Assembly: GCF_015690355.1 (NCBI RefSeq)
Contig: NZ_JADPRT010000016.1
Span: forward strand, 124,001-188,000
Direction: 5' to 3'
Length of the DNA stretch: 64,000 nt
From: Streptacidiphilus fuscans
GTDB lineage: Bacteria; Actinomycetota; Actinomycetes; Streptomycetales; Streptomycetaceae
A program made the position numbers and the translations under genes. Position 1 is the stretch's first letter. Every line of letters begins with the position of its first letter. Below the pieces are notes generated by a model that worked only from the letters and a program-made list of their open reading frames with translations, did not search any database and was not told the origin of the DNA. Shown one piece after another: positions 48,451 through 59,682 of the stretch.

Positions 48451-50826
48451 TTAACGGCCGTGGGTGAACTGGAGGCCGCCCGTGGGGGTCACCCGGAACA
48501 GCAGCAAACCGCCCGTGTCCGCGCAGGCGGCCGGTGCGAACGGGGAGTCCGGCGCGCCGGGCAGGGAGGCCCCGATCCAGGACTGCCCGGCCGCGTTGGA
48601 CGCCGCGTAGTCGGTGCCGGTCGAGAAGACGAACAGCCCGCCCGAGGCGTCCTGCACCGCCTCCGCACGCTCGGCCGCCGTCACACCGGTGACCGTGCGG
48701 GCCAGGTGCCAGAGCCCACCGGAGAGCAGCGTGTGCTGGACCGTGCCCGAGGCCGTGCTGACGAAGGCGTCGACCCGGCCGCCGCTCTCCCCTATCAGCG
48801 TGGGCGTGCCGCTGACCGCGCCCACCGTGGAGACCGCCGCCCAGGCGGTCCACGCGCCGTTGACGTAGGAGGTGGTGGCCAGCCCGTTGCCGACCCGGGC
48901 GACCAGGTCGATCCGGGAGCCGGTGGCGACCGCCGCCGGGGGCGCGTCGACGTGCATCTGGCCGTCGAGCTGGCTCCACGGCGTCCAGGTGCCGCCGGGG
49001 GTGAGGTCGCGCAGGTAGATCAGGCCGTCGGTGCCGCGCGCGAACAGCCGCAGCGTCCCGTCGGACAGCGCCACCGGCGCGGGTTCACCGCTGACGTGTA
49101 TGCCCGTCAGCTTGCCCCAGGGGCCGAAGGACTGGCCGCTGCGGGTGAGGTAGCGGACCGCGCCGGTCGCGTCGGTGCCGAAGACGAAGACGGTGCCGGT
49201 GGCGCCGAGCCGCAGCGCGCGGATGCCGCTGACCAGCGGGGCCGGCGGCGTGGGCGCGTCGGACCAGGAGGCCCAGCTCGGGAGGTGGGCGGTGCCGCCG
49301 GCGTCGGTGGCGTCGCTCTGGCCCGCGACCGGCGCCTGCGGCAGCCCGGCCGACCGCCCGTGGTGGGCGCTGGGCGAGGCGGCGTCGCCGGGGTTGTCCC
49401 GGTTCCCGTCGCCGGAGCCGGACAGCGCGGCGTAGCCGCCGAGCAGGGTGACCGCACAGACGACCACGGCTGCCGCGGCCAGCAGTCGGCGACGACGCCG
49501 GACCGCCGCACCGCCCACGCCGCTGCGCTGGGATCCGCCGGGGACGCGCTCCCGGCCGCCCAGGCTGTTGCCCAGCCCGTTGCCGAGCGCGCCGAGGCCG
49601 CCGAGCGCTCCGCCCAGTCCGCCGCGGGCGCTGCGCTGGGCCTCGGAGGCCTCGGCCAGCGCGGCCAGGTCCTCGGGGCGCGGGCGGCGCAGGTTGGTGT
49701 GGGTCTCGCGGGTCGAGTCGGGCGCGCTGCTGGGCACCAGCGGCACGGCCGCGCCCCGGCGACGGCGCTGCCCGGAGCCGCGGTGGGCGCCGTCGCCGGC
49801 GGGCCGGCCGTAGGCGTCCCGGCCGTCCCGGTGGTTCCGCTCGTCCCGGTCGTCCCGATCAGCCCGGTCGGTCCGGCCTGTCCGATCAGCCCGGTCGTCG
49901 TAGTCGTCGTCCTCGTCGTAGTCGCCCGGGACGTCGGGGTCGTAGCCGGGCAGCGGGGGGACGTCCGGGGCGTCGGGGTGGGCGACGCGCAGCACGGGCA
50001 GTCCGGCCAGGCCGGGCAGCAGGTCGCGCAGCGCGCCCGCGAGCTCGGTGGCGCGCAGGCGCGAGGCGGGTGCCTTGGCGAGGCACTGGGTCAGCACCTT
50101 CGACAGCGGCTCCGGCAGTCCGGGCAGCGGCGGCACGGTCTCGGTGACGTGGCGGCGCAGCACCGCGCCCGTGTGGCCGCCGCCGAAGGGGGTGAACCCG
50201 GCGAGCAGCTCGTACAGGACGGTGGCCAGCGCGTAGATGTCCACCGCGGCGCGCGGCTCCAGCCCCTCGATGATCTCCGGGGCCAGGTAGTCGGGCGTGC
50301 CGATGATCCGGGTGTTCCGGGTGCGGCGGGGCGCGTCGACCAGGCGGGCGATGCCGAAGTCGGAGAGCTTGGCGCGCGGCACTCCGCCGGGGCCGGGGCT
50401 GGAGGCCTGGTCGAGCAGGATGTTCTCGGGCTTCACGTCCCGGTGGATGATCCCGGCCGCGTGCGCGGCGGCCAGCCCCTCGGCGACGTCGGCGGCGACC
50501 GAGACGGCGGCCTGCGGGGTGAACGGGCCCTCCCGTTCGAGGCGTGAGCGCAGGTCGCTGCCGTGGACGAGTTCCATCACCAGGGCCAGGTCGTCACCGT
50601 CGACGACCAGGTCGTGGACGCCGACCACCCGGGGGTGGTCCAGGCTGGTGAGTGCGGTGCGCTCCTGCACGAACCGGCCGACCAGGACCTGGTCGGAGGC
50701 GAGGTCCTCGCGCAGGATCTTGATGGCGACCGGACCCTCCGGACCCTCGCCGAGCCAGACGGTGCCCGCCGAGCCACGGCCGATCACCGTGTGCGCGGTG
50801 TACCGGCTACCGATCTTGCGTGCCAA
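48451..50826 (-). CDS. pkaB: Membrane Ser/Thr protein kinase with extracellular propeller-like sensor
   Basis: The protein is 791 residues from TTG 50826 (GGAG 5 nt upstream). The kinase domain (residues 8-265) has GRGSAGTVW, VAIKIL, HRDVKPENILL, DFGIARL and APEI, all active-type. A charged Asp/Arg repeat (DDRADRTGRTDRADRDDRDE) and a Ser/Gly linker lead to one TM span (about 447-467). The outer part has at least five repeated blades of the pattern GTVFVFGTDA...W, resembling PLL-like lectin propellers. S. coelicolor PkaB, as I recall it, is shorter. It may sense wall or sugar ligands. Confidence 0.9.
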   Translation of the reverse strand: MARKIGSRYTAHTVIGRGSAGTVWLGEGPEGPVAIKILREDLASDQVLVGRFVQERTALTSLDHPRVVGVHDLVVDGDDLALVMELVHGSDLRSRLEREGPFTPQAAVSVAADVAEGLAAAHAAGIIHRDVKPENILLDQASSPGPGGVPRAKLSDFGIARLVDAPRRTRNTRIIGTPDYLAPEIIEGLEPRAAVDIYALATVLYELLAGFTPFGGGHTGAVLRRHVTETVPPLPGLPEPLSKVLTQCLAKAPASRLRATELAGALRDLLPGLAGLPVLRVAHPDAPDVPPLPGYDPDVPGDYDEDDDYDDRADRTGRTDRADRDDRDERNHRDGRDAYGRPAGDGAHRGSGQRRRRGAAVPLVPSSAPDSTRETHTNLRRPRPEDLAALAEASEAQRSARGGLGGALGGLGALGNGLGNSLGGRERVPGGSQRSGVGGAAVRRRRRLLAAAAVVVCAVTLLGGYAALSGSGDGNRDNPGDAASPSAHHGRSAGLPQAPVAGQSDATDAGGTAHLPSWASWSDAPTPPAPLVSGIRALRLGATGTVFVFGTDATGAVRYLTRSGQSFGPWGKLTGIHVSGEPAPVALSDGTLRLFARGTDGLIYLRDLTPGGTWTPWSQLDGQMHVDAPPAAVATGSRIDLVARVGNGLATTSYVNGAWTAWAAVSTVGAVSGTPTLIGESGGRVDAFVSTASGTVQHTLLSGGLWHLARTVTGVTAAERAEAVQDASGGLFVFSTGTDYAASNAAGQSWIGASLPGAPDSPFAPAACADTGGLLLFRVTPTGGLQFTHGR

Positions 50827-51067
50827 GGCTGCTCCGTGCGCGATCTGGGGCTGTCGGGACCGACGCACGCCGATAGGGACGACGGCTGCCGGTCGCCCGG
50901 CGTCGGTGTCAGCGACCAAAGTACGCGGCTTGGAGCCGTTTGGGGGAAAGCAGGGGGTGGACGGGCCGTCAGGTGTCGACAAATCGTCAAACCTGCTGCT
51001 CGGACCGGCCCTGCAACCCCTCGGGGTGGCGACAGCACTCCACCCGCCAGGCGGCTCCGACGCGGCG

Positions 51068-52918
<1,851 letters not shown>

Positions 52919-53268
52919 CGTGCGCTCCTCGTCGTGCCATTCGTCCCGCGCCGTGAGTGGCCGGTCCCCCCGGCCCCATGGGGGCTGCTCGCGTTTTCGG
53001 CAACTCTAACGGCGTTCGAAGCCGCCGTCGTGCCGTGACGGCGGCGATCCGGCCGAGATCCTGACACGGACCTGGCAGAACGCGCCGAGGGGACGACGAC
53101 AGGGAGGTCGCCGAAGGGCGTTCCGCGTGCAAGGACGCCCGGAGCGCGCTGATACGTTCCGAAGATCATCCGATCGGGTGCTGTGCGCGAACTGTCGGTG
53201 GCGGATGGGAGGATGCATCCGACACCGTGGCGACGACCATCGCGTGCGGGCGGGAAGGGGCAGGGCGC
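52919..53268. other. Divergent promoter region between pkaA and the FHA protein gene
   Basis: No gene is supported in this 350-bp gap. It has a perfect inverted repeat GCCGCCGTC-N7-GACGGCGGC (53021-53045), possibly a structural or regulatory site. Promoter boxes cannot be assigned with confidence. Confidence 0.45.
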
Positions 53269-56200
53269 ATGCAGATCCGGCTGACCGTGCTTGGGCCGCG
53301 CGAGAGCGGCTCGCCGTCGCAGACGGCACACACGTCGCACCCGCATGCCGCAACAGCCCGCCACTCCGGCGGCGGCCCCTCCGCCCCTGCGGCGGACGTA
53401 CTGGTCAGCGCCCCGGTGGGCACCACGCTCGGCGCGGTCGCGGGGGCGCTCGCGGGCGCCGTGGGGGCGCGCCCCGGCGGACGCGCCGGTCGCGCGGCCA
53501 CGCACATCCATCTCTACGCCCAGGGCCGCCGCCTCGACGAGCACACCGTGCTCGGACACCCGCCGCTGGTCGACGGCGCGGTGCTGCGCCTGGACGCTCC
53601 CGACCCGGACGACGCGGCCGAGCCCGGCGGCACCACCACGGCCCTGCACGTGGTCGGCGGCCCCGACGCGGGCGGCATCCACCTGCTGCACCCGGGCCGG
53701 GTGGTCGTCGGCCGCTCCTCCGACGCCGACGTCCCGCTGGACGATCCGGACGTCTCCCGCTTCCACCTGGCGCTGGAGGTCGGCGCCGACGGGCGGGTCA
53801 CTGTCGCCGACACCGGCTCCACCAACGGCACCGAGCTCGACGGCCGTACGGTCGGGTCGGAGCCGCGTCCGGTGCCGCCGGGCGCGCTGATCTCGCTGGG
53901 CGAGAGCGCGCTGCGGGTCGTCCCCGCCTCGCCGGACCGGGCCGAGGTCCTGCCCGACGGCCACGGCACGGTCCAAGTCCCCACCCGCGGCGGGGCGTTC
54001 GCGTCGGGCGGCGGTGCGGGCGGTCAAGGAGCCGGAGGCGGTTCAGGCAGTCAAGGCGGTCCGACGGGGCGCACCGCGTCCGGCACGGGCATGCTGCCGC
54101 CGGTTTCCGAGGCCGGCTCACCGCGCCCCCACAGTCCCGCTCCGCAGCGCCCCTCCGGGGCCTCGGCGGCCTCCGCGTCCGACGCCCCGTCAGGGCACCC
54201 CGTGGGTGGCTCTTCTGACAACCGACCGCAGCTGACACACGGGCGCGGCTTCCGGATCGGTCTCGGCCTGCGCCGTCCCGCGCAGCCCGCCGCCGTCGTC
54301 CCCGCACAGGCCCCGCCGCGCGACTCCGGCCGCTGGCCCGACCCGGCGGAGATGCTGCTCACCGCGATCGGCCCGGGCCCCCGGCTCTGGGAGCGCACGC
54401 TCGACCATCCCGACGCCCTGGTGCTCCGCCTCGGCACCCGCGCGCACACCCCCGTCACCCTCGACCTGCGCGCGGCAGGCAGCCTCGGCCTCACCGGCCC
54501 GCGTCCCCGGCTGACCGGCCTGGTCCGGGCGCTGCTGGCGCAGCTCGCGGTGCTGCACGCGCCGTCCGCGCTGGAGCTGGTGCTGATCTCGGCCGACGAG
54601 TCCCGTCCACTGGACGACCGTACGGACGCCTGGTCCTGGCTGCCCTGGCTGCCGCATCTGCGCCCCACCCACGGTCAGCCCTGCCGCGCCCTGACGGCCT
54701 TCGACTCCCAGCAGGCCCTGGCCCGGCTCGCCGAACTGGCCCCTGGTTGGGGCGAGGACGCCCAGGCGGGCGGTGCGGCCGGTCACGTGTCTAGCTCGGC
54801 GTCGGGTCACGGTCATCCGAGCCCGCGGGGCCGGGCCACCGTGGTCGTCATCGACGGCGACCCGGGCAGCGAGGACGCCCGCGAGGCCATCGCCGAACTG
54901 CTGGCCCACGGCCCCGCCCGCGGCATCCACGTGCTCCACCTCGACGAGTACCCGGAGGCGCTGCCGCAGGGCTGCGGGGCCGTCGTCCAGATCTCCGGCG
55001 AGGTCGGCACTCTGCTGGACATGGAGCGTCCGGTCCCCTCGGCCGGTTCAGCCGCGCGCGGCGCGGCCGGTCAGCACCGTGCCGCGCCGGAGCGGGAGTT
55101 GGTGGCCGGCGTCGCCCTGGACGCGGTCGGCGCCGCGTGGGCCGGCCGTCTGGCCCGCGCCCTCGCTCCCCTGCGCGAGCAGGACGCGGCCCGCCGTCCG
55201 GGCAGTGCCCGCACCGCCCTGCCCGAGGCCGCCCGCCTGCTCGACCTGCTCGGTCTCGACCTGGTCACCCCCGCCAAGATCTCCGCCCGCTGGGCCGACC
55301 TGCGGATCAGCTCCGGCGACGTGCCGACCGCGACGGTCGGCGTCGCCCGGGACGGCGGCTACTCCTTCGACCTGACCGACCACCTGCTGATCGGCGGCGC
55401 CCCTCAGTCGGGCCGTACCGAGCTGCTCCGCTCGCTGCTCGCGTCACTCGCCGTGGCGGAACGCCCCGACCGGCTGGGCCTGCTGCTGATCGAGGGCCGT
55501 CCACCGCAGGATCCGGCCCACGGCCTCGCCCCCGCCGTCGAACTCCCGCACGTCATCGGCCATGTGGCCACCACCGACGGCCCCTTGCTGCGCGACGCCG
55601 CGCAGGCGCTGAGCGCCGAACTGGACCGCCGCGCCTCGCTGTTGCAGGGCCGCTCGTTCGCCGCGTGGCACGCCGAGCGCGCGCTCGCGCGGCTGGCCCC
55701 GCCGCGCCGCCCCGCCGACGACTACCCGCAGCAGGCACCCCAGGGCACCCAGGGTGCGCAGGGCGCCGTCGCTGTCGAGGCGGAGCCGCTCCCCCACCTG
55801 ATCGTGGCCGTCGACGACTGGGACGCGCTGCTCGGCTCCCCGCTGGCCCACGTCCTGGAGGACGTCGCCCAGCGCGGCCCCCGACTCGGCGTGCGCCTCG
55901 CCGTCACCACCGCTCACCCCGAGCGGGGCGCTGGCACGGCGGTCGACGAGGCCGCGCAGCTGCGGGTCGCCCTGCGGATCGACTCCCCGGTCGCCTCCGC
56001 CCTGCTGATCCACGTCGAGGACGCCGCGGCCCTCACCGACGACCAGCCCGGCCGCGGCCTGGCCCGCCACCCGGACGGCGGCGTCACCGCGTTCCAGTCC
56101 GCGCGCATCACCGGCCGCATTCCGCGTACCGCGACGCTGCGGCCGACGGTCACCCCGCTGGACTGGACGACCCTCGGCGAACCCCCGACCCAACGCCCGG

Positions 56201-56304
56201 TCCGCGAACTGGGCAACGGCCCAACGGATCTCGCGCTCCTCGCCAGCGCGCTGCAGCGCGCGGCGGAGTCGCTGGGGGCTCCGCCGATACCGCGGTTGCT
56301 GTAG
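53269..56304 (+). CDS. FHA-domain FtsK/EccC-like ATPase with altered Walker A
   Basis: The protein is 1011 residues from ATG 53269 (GGAAGGGG upstream). A ubiquitin-like or YukD-like region (residues about 1-115) precedes an FHA domain (about 143-215) with GRSSD, SRFH and STNGTELDG, intact for phosphothreonine binding. Long Gly/Ser/Pro linkers join to two FtsK/SpoIIIE-type modules; the last has IGGAPQSGRTELLRSLL (about 707-722), where the Walker A Lys is Arg, and Walker B LIVAVDDWDALLG. ATP hydrolysis is doubtful. The gene faces pkaA, so PkaA/PkaB phosphoproteins are likely ligands. Confidence 0.88.
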   Translation: MQIRLTVLGPRESGSPSQTAHTSHPHAATARHSGGGPSAPAADVLVSAPVGTTLGAVAGALAGAVGARPGGRAGRAATHIHLYAQGRRLDEHTVLGHPPLVDGAVLRLDAPDPDDAAEPGGTTTALHVVGGPDAGGIHLLHPGRVVVGRSSDADVPLDDPDVSRFHLALEVGADGRVTVADTGSTNGTELDGRTVGSEPRPVPPGALISLGESALRVVPASPDRAEVLPDGHGTVQVPTRGGAFASGGGAGGQGAGGGSGSQGGPTGRTASGTGMLPPVSEAGSPRPHSPAPQRPSGASAASASDAPSGHPVGGSSDNRPQLTHGRGFRIGLGLRRPAQPAAVVPAQAPPRDSGRWPDPAEMLLTAIGPGPRLWERTLDHPDALVLRLGTRAHTPVTLDLRAAGSLGLTGPRPRLTGLVRALLAQLAVLHAPSALELVLISADESRPLDDRTDAWSWLPWLPHLRPTHGQPCRALTAFDSQQALARLAELAPGWGEDAQAGGAAGHVSSSASGHGHPSPRGRATVVVIDGDPGSEDAREAIAELLAHGPARGIHVLHLDEYPEALPQGCGAVVQISGEVGTLLDMERPVPSAGSAARGAAGQHRAAPERELVAGVALDAVGAAWAGRLARALAPLREQDAARRPGSARTALPEAARLLDLLGLDLVTPAKISARWADLRISSGDVPTATVGVARDGGYSFDLTDHLLIGGAPQSGRTELLRSLLASLAVAERPDRLGLLLIEGRPPQDPAHGLAPAVELPHVIGHVATTDGPLLRDAAQALSAELDRRASLLQGRSFAAWHAERALARLAPPRRPADDYPQQAPQGTQGAQGAVAVEAEPLPHLIVAVDDWDALLGSPLAHVLEDVAQRGPRLGVRLAVTTAHPERGAGTAVDEAAQLRVALRIDSPVASALLIHVEDAAALTDDQPGRGLARHPDGGVTAFQSARITGRIPRTATLRPTVTPLDWTTLGEPPTQRPVRELGNGPTDLALLASALQRAAESLGAPPIPRLL

Positions 56305-56430
56305 GTGCGCTGCGGCTCCGCCGCAGGGGCGCGACAAGCCACCCTGTGCGGTGAGCCCCCCGAACGAGCAGGGCCATCCGCACAGGGTGGCTTGTCGCGC
56401 AGTTCCCCGCGCCCCTAGATAGTGCAACTC
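56305..56430. repeat. Dispersed intergenic inverted repeat, copy 4
   Basis: The arms 56325-56351 (AGGGGCGCGACAAGCCACCC...) and 56378-56416 are inverted repeats; the right arm contains the extra GGGGAACTGC block. It starts right after the stop of the FHA gene and ends before the solute-binding-protein gene, so it is the shared transcript end. TGCGGCTCCGCCGCA beside it is a small extra hairpin. Confidence 0.75.
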
Positions 56431-56454
56431 GCTCTATTGCACGAGCGAAGCGCG

Positions 56455-57540
56455 TCAGCCGCCGAAGCCGAGCGCCTTGTTCGCCGCGACCACGTACTGG
56501 TTGGTGTACGTGCCGGGGATGCTGACGCCGCTGAGGTTGTCGCCCTCGATCTTCGCCGTGGTCTGGACGGTCGCGGGGCCGTTGGACGGCATCATGCCGT
56601 CCGGGAGGAACTGGCCCAGGTCCTCCTGCAGCGTCGCGATGTAGTCCGACTTGGAGGTCAGACCGTTGCTCACGTAGGACTGCGGCAGCGCGTTGGCGAT
56701 GTCCGCGGCCGTGTGGGTGTGGATCCAGTGCATCGTCGCGACCAGCGCGTCGACCACCTTCTGCACCGTGGCCTGGTTGTTCTTGACCCAGTCCGACTGC
56801 GCCAGCACCGCCGCGGCGGGCCAGGTGCCGCCCAGCCACTTGGTGGCGCCCTGCGGGCTGGAGAGGTCGAGGACGGAGACGCCGGCCCCGGCCTTCTCGA
56901 CCGCGTTGACAGTCGGCTGGGTGGTGATGGCGCAGGCCACCCGGCCCTGCTGCAGCGAGGAGAGCAGGGTCGCGCCGTCGCCCACGCCAACCCGGTGGTA
57001 CTCGCTGGTGTTGAGGCCGTAGTGCGAGGCCAGCTGCTGGATCAGGTCGTCGGTGCCGGAGCCGAGGTCCGTGACGCCGATGCTCTTGCCCTTGAAGTCG
57101 GCGGGGGTGGTGACGCCCGAGTTCTTGGAGCACATCACGCGCTCGCCGGGGGCGGCGCTCAACTGGGCGACGGAGATGACGTCCTTGCCCTTGGACTGGA
57201 AGTCGAAGGTGTGGACGTACCAGGCACCGGCGAAGTCGACCTGGCCGGAGGCCATCGCGTCCTCGGCACCGATACCGCCCTGGGTCTCGGTGCTGAGCTG
57301 CATGTTGACGCCGTACTTCTTGTAGAAGCCCAGGTTCTGGGCCAGCTCGTACGGCAGGTAGATCTGCTTGTCGATGCCGCCGACCATCATGGTGACCGTC
57401 GGCATGCCGTTGACCACCGGCGCGGAGCCGCTGCCGGAGGAGGAACCACAGGCCGAGAGGCCGAGGGTGGCGAGCAGAGTACCGGCGGCGGCCAGGGCGA
57501 CGTTGCGGCGGGATCTGACGGAGAACTTCTTGGTGGACAT
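56455..57540 (-). CDS. ABC transporter substrate-binding lipoprotein (SsuA/TauA/NMT1 type)
   Basis: This 361-residue lipoprotein has an n-region KKFSVRSRRN, a hydrophobic core and the lipobox LSACGSSS. The mature part starts MPTVTMMVGGIDKQIYLPYELAQNLGF, in pieces, and contains the NMT1/SsuA features AEDAMASGQVDFAGAW and LKGKSIGV-like FKGKSIGVTDLGSGTD. It would bind a small organic acid such as a sulfonate or a pyrimidine; the ligand cannot be read out. ATG 57540 is used. It follows the permease gene by 133 bp that include direct repeats. Confidence 0.88.
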   Translation of the reverse strand: MSTKKFSVRSRRNVALAAAGTLLATLGLSACGSSSGSGSAPVVNGMPTVTMMVGGIDKQIYLPYELAQNLGFYKKYGVNMQLSTETQGGIGAEDAMASGQVDFAGAWYVHTFDFQSKGKDVISVAQLSAAPGERVMCSKNSGVTTPADFKGKSIGVTDLGSGTDDLIQQLASHYGLNTSEYHRVGVGDGATLLSSLQQGRVACAITTQPTVNAVEKAGAGVSVLDLSSPQGATKWLGGTWPAAAVLAQSDWVKNNQATVQKVVDALVATMHWIHTHTAADIANALPQSYVSNGLTSKSDYIATLQEDLGQFLPDGMMPSNGPATVQTTAKIEGDNLSGVSIPGTYTNQYVVAANKALGFGG

Positions 57541-57599
57541 CTTTGTCACTGCCTTTCGGGTGGGGATGCCGGGTGGGGAGGCGAACCGAAGGGGTCTTA

Positions 57600-57653
57600 C
57601 GAACCGGCAGAGGCTCACGAACTGACGGAGCCTGCGAACTGACGGAGGCTTGC
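57600..57653. repeat. Three imperfect 17-18-bp direct repeats between ABC genes
   Basis: Units of the form CGAACTGACGGAGCCTG occur three times (the first as CGAACCGGCAGAGGCTC). They lie in the gap between the permease stop and the binding-protein start and may influence transcript stability or differential expression. The last two units are almost identical. Confidence 0.7.
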
Positions 57654-57673
57654 GCGTGCGGCCCGACGCGGGC

Positions 57674-58621
57674 TCACATGCCGGCCGTCTCCTGACGGGA
57701 GGCCGGGCGCCAGGCGAGCAGCTTCTTCTCCGCGAAGCTGATGCCGAACTCGGCGGTCAGCGCGATGGCGCCGATGATCACCATCGCGGCGAAGACGCCG
57801 TTGGGGTCGAAGTGGCCCTGAGCGCTGGAGATCACCAGGCCCAGGCCCTGCTGGGCCCCGAGGAACTCGCCGACGATCGCGCCGATGACGGCGAAGCCGA
57901 AGGCGACGTGGAGGCTGGCGGTGATCCAGGTGAGCGCCGAGGGGAGCACCACGTGGCGGATGATCTGCAGCCGGGAGGCGCCGAGGACCTTGGCGTTGTT
58001 CAGGAAGACGACGTCCACCTCGCGCACGCCCTGGAAGGCGTTGAAGAACACCACGAAGAACACCAGGACGGAGGCCAGCAGGACCTTGGCGGGGGTCCCG
58101 AGACCCAGCCAGACCACGAAGAGCGAGCCGAGCACGATGCGCGGGACCGCGTTCACGATCTTGATGTAGGGACCGATCACGTCGGCGAGGAACTTGAACT
58201 GGCCGAGTACGACGCCGAGTACCACGCCCGCCAGGACGCCGTAGACGAAGCCCAGCAGGGCCTCCTCCATCGTGACGCCGATCTGCGTCCAGATGGAGCC
58301 GAACTCGGTGCCGTGCTGGAACCAGTCGACCAGCTGCGAGACGACGCCCGTGGGGGTGCCGAAGAAGAACGGGTCGATGACCTTGTCGGTGGCGAGGATC
58401 TGCCAGCCGCCCAGGATCACGACGCCCAGCAGGAGTTGGGACACCCGGACCTTGATCTTGCGCATCCGGACCTGGCGCACGGCCCTGGCCTTGACCGCCG
58501 CCTCGTCGTTGGCGATCTCCGAGCGGAGCGCGGACCGGACCTGCTCGGACGACTGGACGGCACGTTCGCCGTCCCGGGGCGTTGCGAGGCTCTCGCCGTC
58601 TGCCTGCGATGTGTTGTTCAT
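57674..58621 (-). CDS. ABC transporter permease (SsuC/TauC type)
   Basis: The 315 residues include about six membrane spans. The cytoplasmic EAA loop is visible as KVLGASRLQIIRHVVLPSALTWI (in pieces). The N-terminal 55 residues are polar, acidic and basic. ATG 58621 is chosen because AAGGAG stands 9 nt before it; ATG 58630 would touch the ribosome site. It pairs with the ATPase upstream (21 bp apart) and the lipoprotein downstream. Confidence 0.92.
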   Translation of the reverse strand: MNNTSQADGESLATPRDGERAVQSSEQVRSALRSEIANDEAAVKARAVRQVRMRKIKVRVSQLLLGVVILGGWQILATDKVIDPFFFGTPTGVVSQLVDWFQHGTEFGSIWTQIGVTMEEALLGFVYGVLAGVVLGVVLGQFKFLADVIGPYIKIVNAVPRIVLGSLFVVWLGLGTPAKVLLASVLVFFVVFFNAFQGVREVDVVFLNNAKVLGASRLQIIRHVVLPSALTWITASLHVAFGFAVIGAIVGEFLGAQQGLGLVISSAQGHFDPNGVFAAMVIIGAIALTAEFGISFAEKKLLAWRPASRQETAGM

Positions 58622-58642
58622 GAGGGCCATCTCCTTACGTCC

Positions 58643-59458
58643 TTACGCGGCAGACTCGGCGGCATGGCCGGAACGGGCGTGGGCGCGCTCCACCTCGTCC
58701 TTGAGGGACTCCCAGATCTGGTGGTGGAGTTCGAGGAAGCGCGGCTCGAAGCGGATCTCCTGGACTGCGCCGCGCGGACGGGGGAGATCGATGTCGTAGA
58801 TCCCCTTGATCGTTCCGGGGCTGGAGGTCATGACGACCACGCGGTCGGCGAGCGCGACCGCCTCCTCCAGGTCGTGGGTGATGAAGAGGACGGAGGGCTT
58901 GAGCTCCTCCCACAGACCCAGCAGCTCGTTCGACATCATCGCCTTGGTCTGCACGTCCAGGGCGCCGAAGGGCTCGTCCATCAGCAGGATCGACGGCTCG
59001 TTGATGAGCGCGGCAGCCATGGCGACGCGCTTGCGCATGCCGCCGGACAGCTGGTGCGGGTGGTGGTCCTCGAAGCCCTTCAGGCCCACCCGGCGCAGCC
59101 AGTCGCGGGCGGCGGCCTGCGCCTGCTTCTTGCCCACGCCGCGGAAGACCGGGCCGAGGGCCACGTTGTCGAGCACCGTCTTCCACGGCAGCAGGGCGTC
59201 CTGCTGGAACATGAAGCTGACACCCGAGGTGATCCCGTCGACCTCTTTGCCGTCCACCCGCACCGAGCCGACGCTGGGCTTGTCCAGACCGGCGACCATG
59301 CCCAGCGTCGTCGACTTGCCACAGCCCGACGGGCCTACCACGGCGCAGAACTGCCCCGGTTCCACGGTGAAGTTCACATCGCGGATCGCCGTGAACACTT
59401 TGCCGGTCGGCGACGTGAAGCGCCTTGTCACATTGGCGAGTTCAATTCCCGCTGCCAT
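58643..59458 (-). CDS. ABC transporter ATP-binding protein (SsuB/TauB type)
   Basis: This 271-residue ATPase has Walker A VGPSGCGKSTTLGMVAGL, Q-loop FMFQQDALLPW, signature HQLSGGMRKRVAMAAAL, Walker B ILLMDEPFGALD and H-loop ITHDLEEA. It is the first gene of a three-gene importer operon; AAAGGAGCG precedes ATG 59458. The upstream gap (59459-59635) has two TGCGCA motifs about 20 bp apart that may be a regulator site. Confidence 0.94.
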   Translation of the reverse strand: MAAGIELANVTRRFTSPTGKVFTAIRDVNFTVEPGQFCAVVGPSGCGKSTTLGMVAGLDKPSVGSVRVDGKEVDGITSGVSFMFQQDALLPWKTVLDNVALGPVFRGVGKKQAQAAARDWLRRVGLKGFEDHHPHQLSGGMRKRVAMAAALINEPSILLMDEPFGALDVQTKAMMSNELLGLWEELKPSVLFITHDLEEAVALADRVVVMTSSPGTIKGIYDIDLPRPRGAVQEIRFEPRFLELHHQIWESLKDEVERAHARSGHAAESAA

Positions 59459-59635
59459 CGCGCCCCGCTCCTTTCGTCCTCGCCATCGTTCTGAGAGCTA
59501 TGACGCTAAGGCTGCGAGCAGGTGACATCCATGTTTCGCGATTAAGTCGGCGCAGTGCGCATAACTCGGCTTTCTGCGCATTCTGCTCAGTCCCGAAAGC
59601 CGTCGGGGAGCGGACCAGAGGCAGGCCGAAAACGC

Positions 59636-59672
59636 AGGTGGGGCCCGCGGCGAATCGCCGCGGGCCCCACCT
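59636..59672 (-). terminator. Glutamate dehydrogenase terminator
   Basis: AGGTGGGGCCCGCGGCG/CGCCGCGGGCCCCACCT, a perfect 17-bp stem with loop AAT, starts 11 bp beyond the glutamate dehydrogenase stop. Confidence 0.9.
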
Positions 59673-59682
59673 GTTCACAGAC

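Noticed and set aside
49825..49910. CRISPR-like short repeats near 49.8-49.9 kb
   Set aside because: The CCCGGTCGTCCCGATCAGC-type units are in frame and encode the Asp/Arg repeat of the kinase linker; there are no spacers of constant size.
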